Shown: positions 46,456 to 47,556 of the stretch, piece by piece | Position numbering within the stretch: the stretch's first letter is position 1 | How the letters are laid out: every line of letters begins with the position of its first letter | From: Desulfuromonadaceae bacterium | GTDB lineage: Bacteria; Desulfobacterota; Desulfuromonadia; Geobacterales; Pseudopelobacteraceae | Direction: 5' to 3' | Assembly (NCBI GenBank): GCA_028712665.1 | Contig: JAQTRC010000015.1 | Coordinates: forward strand, 1 to 47,556 | DNA length: 47,556 nt | The notes under the pieces: model-generated | The model's input: the letters and a program-made list of their open reading frames with translations, nothing else | Told to the model about the DNA's origin: nothing | The model's database searches: none | Made by a program: the position numbers and the translations under genes

Positions 46456-47554
46456 TGTAATCGCTGGTAACCCCCAGAAGAACCGCGACGATTTCTACGC
46501 CACCATTATCGATAGCGTCGGTGATGGCATTATAGTTATTGCAAGTAGCGGCCTGATAACTCTCTGCAATCCGGCCGCCGAGGAAATCACCGGTTTTTCA
46601 AGCAAACTGGCCCAAGGGGCCGAATTCGACAAGCTGTTTGCGCTGGAAACGACACTGCTGGAGATTGTTTCAAAGACCATCCGGACCGGAATTACCATCT
46701 CGGACCATGAAAACGTAGTAGTCCGTTCGACAGGAAGAGTCACACCGGTCGCCGTCACCTGCTACCCGCTGGTTCTGGGGAGCGGCGAGCATATCGGCGC
46801 CATATTGACGCTCAAGGACATTACCTATATCCGCGAATTGGAGGCGGCGGTACGGCAGTCCGACAGGCTTGCCACACTTGGCACTCTGGCTGCGGGGCTG
46901 GCACATGAGGTAAAAAACCCGCTGGGGGGAATCAAGGGCGCTGCCCAGCTTATGGAGCGGGAATTTGAGCCGGGGAGCGAGATGCTCGACTATACCCGCG
47001 TCATGATCCGTGAGACTGACCGCATCGATCTAATAATTCGCGAACTGCTGGAGTTGGCGTCGCCGCGCGGACTCAAACTTGCTCCGGTCAACCTGCACAA
47101 AGTACTGGGCGATATTCTGCTGCTGCAGAGACAGGCGGTGGCCGACCGTGAAATTGTTTTCAGCAAGTATTTCGACCCGAGTATCCCGGAAATAATGGCC
47201 GATGAGGAGATGCTGACCAGGTTGTTTCTGAATCTGATCCGGAACGCCATAGATGCCATGAGTGACAATGGACGTTTGACGGTTTCGAGCAGGGTACTTG
47301 CTGATTACCGCATGGCGAAGAATGAACGGCACTCTCGTATGGTGGCGATTGAGGTGTCAGATGATGGACCGGGAATCCCGCAGGAGGACCTTGAAAACAT
47401 CTGGACCCCATTCTTCAGCACTAAGTCCGGCGGCACCGGCCTTGGATTGACTATCTGCCACAAGATTGTCTCCGAGCATCGCGGTATGATCAAAGCCGAA
47501 TCTGATCCCGGCCATGGAACAAAATTTACGGTACTGCTGCCGTTGGTACAGTAA
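46442..47554 (+). CDS. ntrB: PAS-type sensor histidine kinase, NtrB (GlnL) family
   Basis: A 370-residue cytoplasmic histidine kinase without membrane segments. An N-terminal PAS domain (IIDSVGDGIIVIASSGLITLCNPAAEEITGFSS, about 20-130) leads to the HisKA region with the phosphorylated His in GLAHEVKNPLGGIKGAAQL (about residue 155). The ATPase has N box (NLIRNAIDAM), G1 (EVSDDGPGIPQEDL), F (IWTPFFSTK) and G2 (GTGLGLTICHKIVSEHRG). The match to NtrB is strong in the HEVKNPLGGIKGAAQLM stretch. NtrB phosphorylates NtrC when nitrogen is scarce, under PII control. The stop is at 47552-47554, 2 bases from the window edge; ntrC is expected next. It overlaps dusB by 14 bp. Confidence 0.85.
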   Translation: MLPTDVIAGNPQKNRDDFYATIIDSVGDGIIVIASSGLITLCNPAAEEITGFSSKLAQGAEFDKLFALETTLLEIVSKTIRTGITISDHENVVVRSTGRVTPVAVTCYPLVLGSGEHIGAILTLKDITYIRELEAAVRQSDRLATLGTLAAGLAHEVKNPLGGIKGAAQLMEREFEPGSEMLDYTRVMIRETDRIDLIIRELLELASPRGLKLAPVNLHKVLGDILLLQRQAVADREIVFSKYFDPSIPEIMADEEMLTRLFLNLIRNAIDAMSDNGRLTVSSRVLADYRMAKNERHSRMVAIEVSDDGPGIPQEDLENIWTPFFSTKSGGTGLGLTICHKIVSEHRGMIKAESDPGHGTKFTVLLPLVQ

Positions 47555-47556
47555 AA

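Noticed and set aside
1-47556. tRNA or rRNA genes and insertion sequences
   Set aside because: No cloverleaf, rRNA block, transposase or integrase was recognised by reading; a covariance-model scan was not possible here.

Overview
The window looks like a chromosome segment from a bacterium of the Geobacter group (Desulfuromonadales/Geobacterales). That placement is an inference. It rests on a futalosine-pathway menaquinone gene (mqnE), many histidine kinases and cyclic-nucleotide proteins, a bacteriohemerythrin fusion, a complete assimilatory sulfate-reduction cluster, MutS2, and compact operons with strong GGAGG ribosome sites. I see no phage, insertion sequence, CRISPR array, rRNA or tRNA. 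Almost every gene belongs to a known family.

Layout, 1-15 kb. The left edge carries the start of a filamentous-haemagglutinin-type exoprotein gene (minus strand, cut by the window edge). Next come an 870-aa metallo-beta-lactamase / double cyclic-nucleotide-binding / hemerythrin fusion and a LysM protein (both minus). Then ppiC-folD (plus) converge on rhlE (minus), with a bidirectional terminator between them. A slyD-like prolyl isomerase with an unusual Cys/Asp-rich insert and mscL follow on minus. On plus are a full-length ovoA (ovothiol synthesis), two small exported coiled-coil proteins, a thioredoxin-CcdA type membrane fusion and an alpha/beta hydrolase.

Layout, 15-30.5 kb. A REC-PAS-kinase-REC hybrid histidine kinase and tag precede the most coherent part of the window, a sulfur-assimilation region on plus: an Rrf2 regulator, cysK, a sulfite-reductase-type protein, the sulfate ABC transporter (sbp, cysT, cysW, cysA), a 4Fe-4S type APS reductase (cysH), and sulfate adenylyltransferase cysD-cysN. 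Together these take sulfate into the cell, activate it to APS, reduce it directly to sulfite and then sulfide, and fix it into cysteine. A 17-bp palindrome of the form TCTAT-N7-(A/G)TAGA lies in the promoters of the regulator, cysK and sbp, and is proposed here as the Rrf2 operator. Each of the five intergenic gaps from cysT to cysN holds a different palindromic element. cobM and cbiG (cobalamin synthesis) follow.

Layout, 30.5-47.6 kb. An exported WD40-caspase protein is followed by pdxA, a DUF1848 protein, mqnE and a CheR-like methyltransferase (all plus), then mutS2 (minus). After these come recO and hsp20 (plus), a single-domain cyclic-nucleotide-binding protein (minus), a GAF-PAS-class III nucleotide cyclase (plus), tatA (minus), and a dusB(nifR3)-ntrB pair that runs to the right edge and probably continues into ntrC.

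No single locus here is clearly a new defence or mobile system. The best candidates for something undescribed are the proposed Rrf2 cysteine regulon with its three matched operators, the terminator hairpin inside the rhlE leader, the exported WD40-caspase with a composition step between its parts, the MBL-cNMP-hemerythrin fusion, and the palindromes that fill the cys operon gaps.
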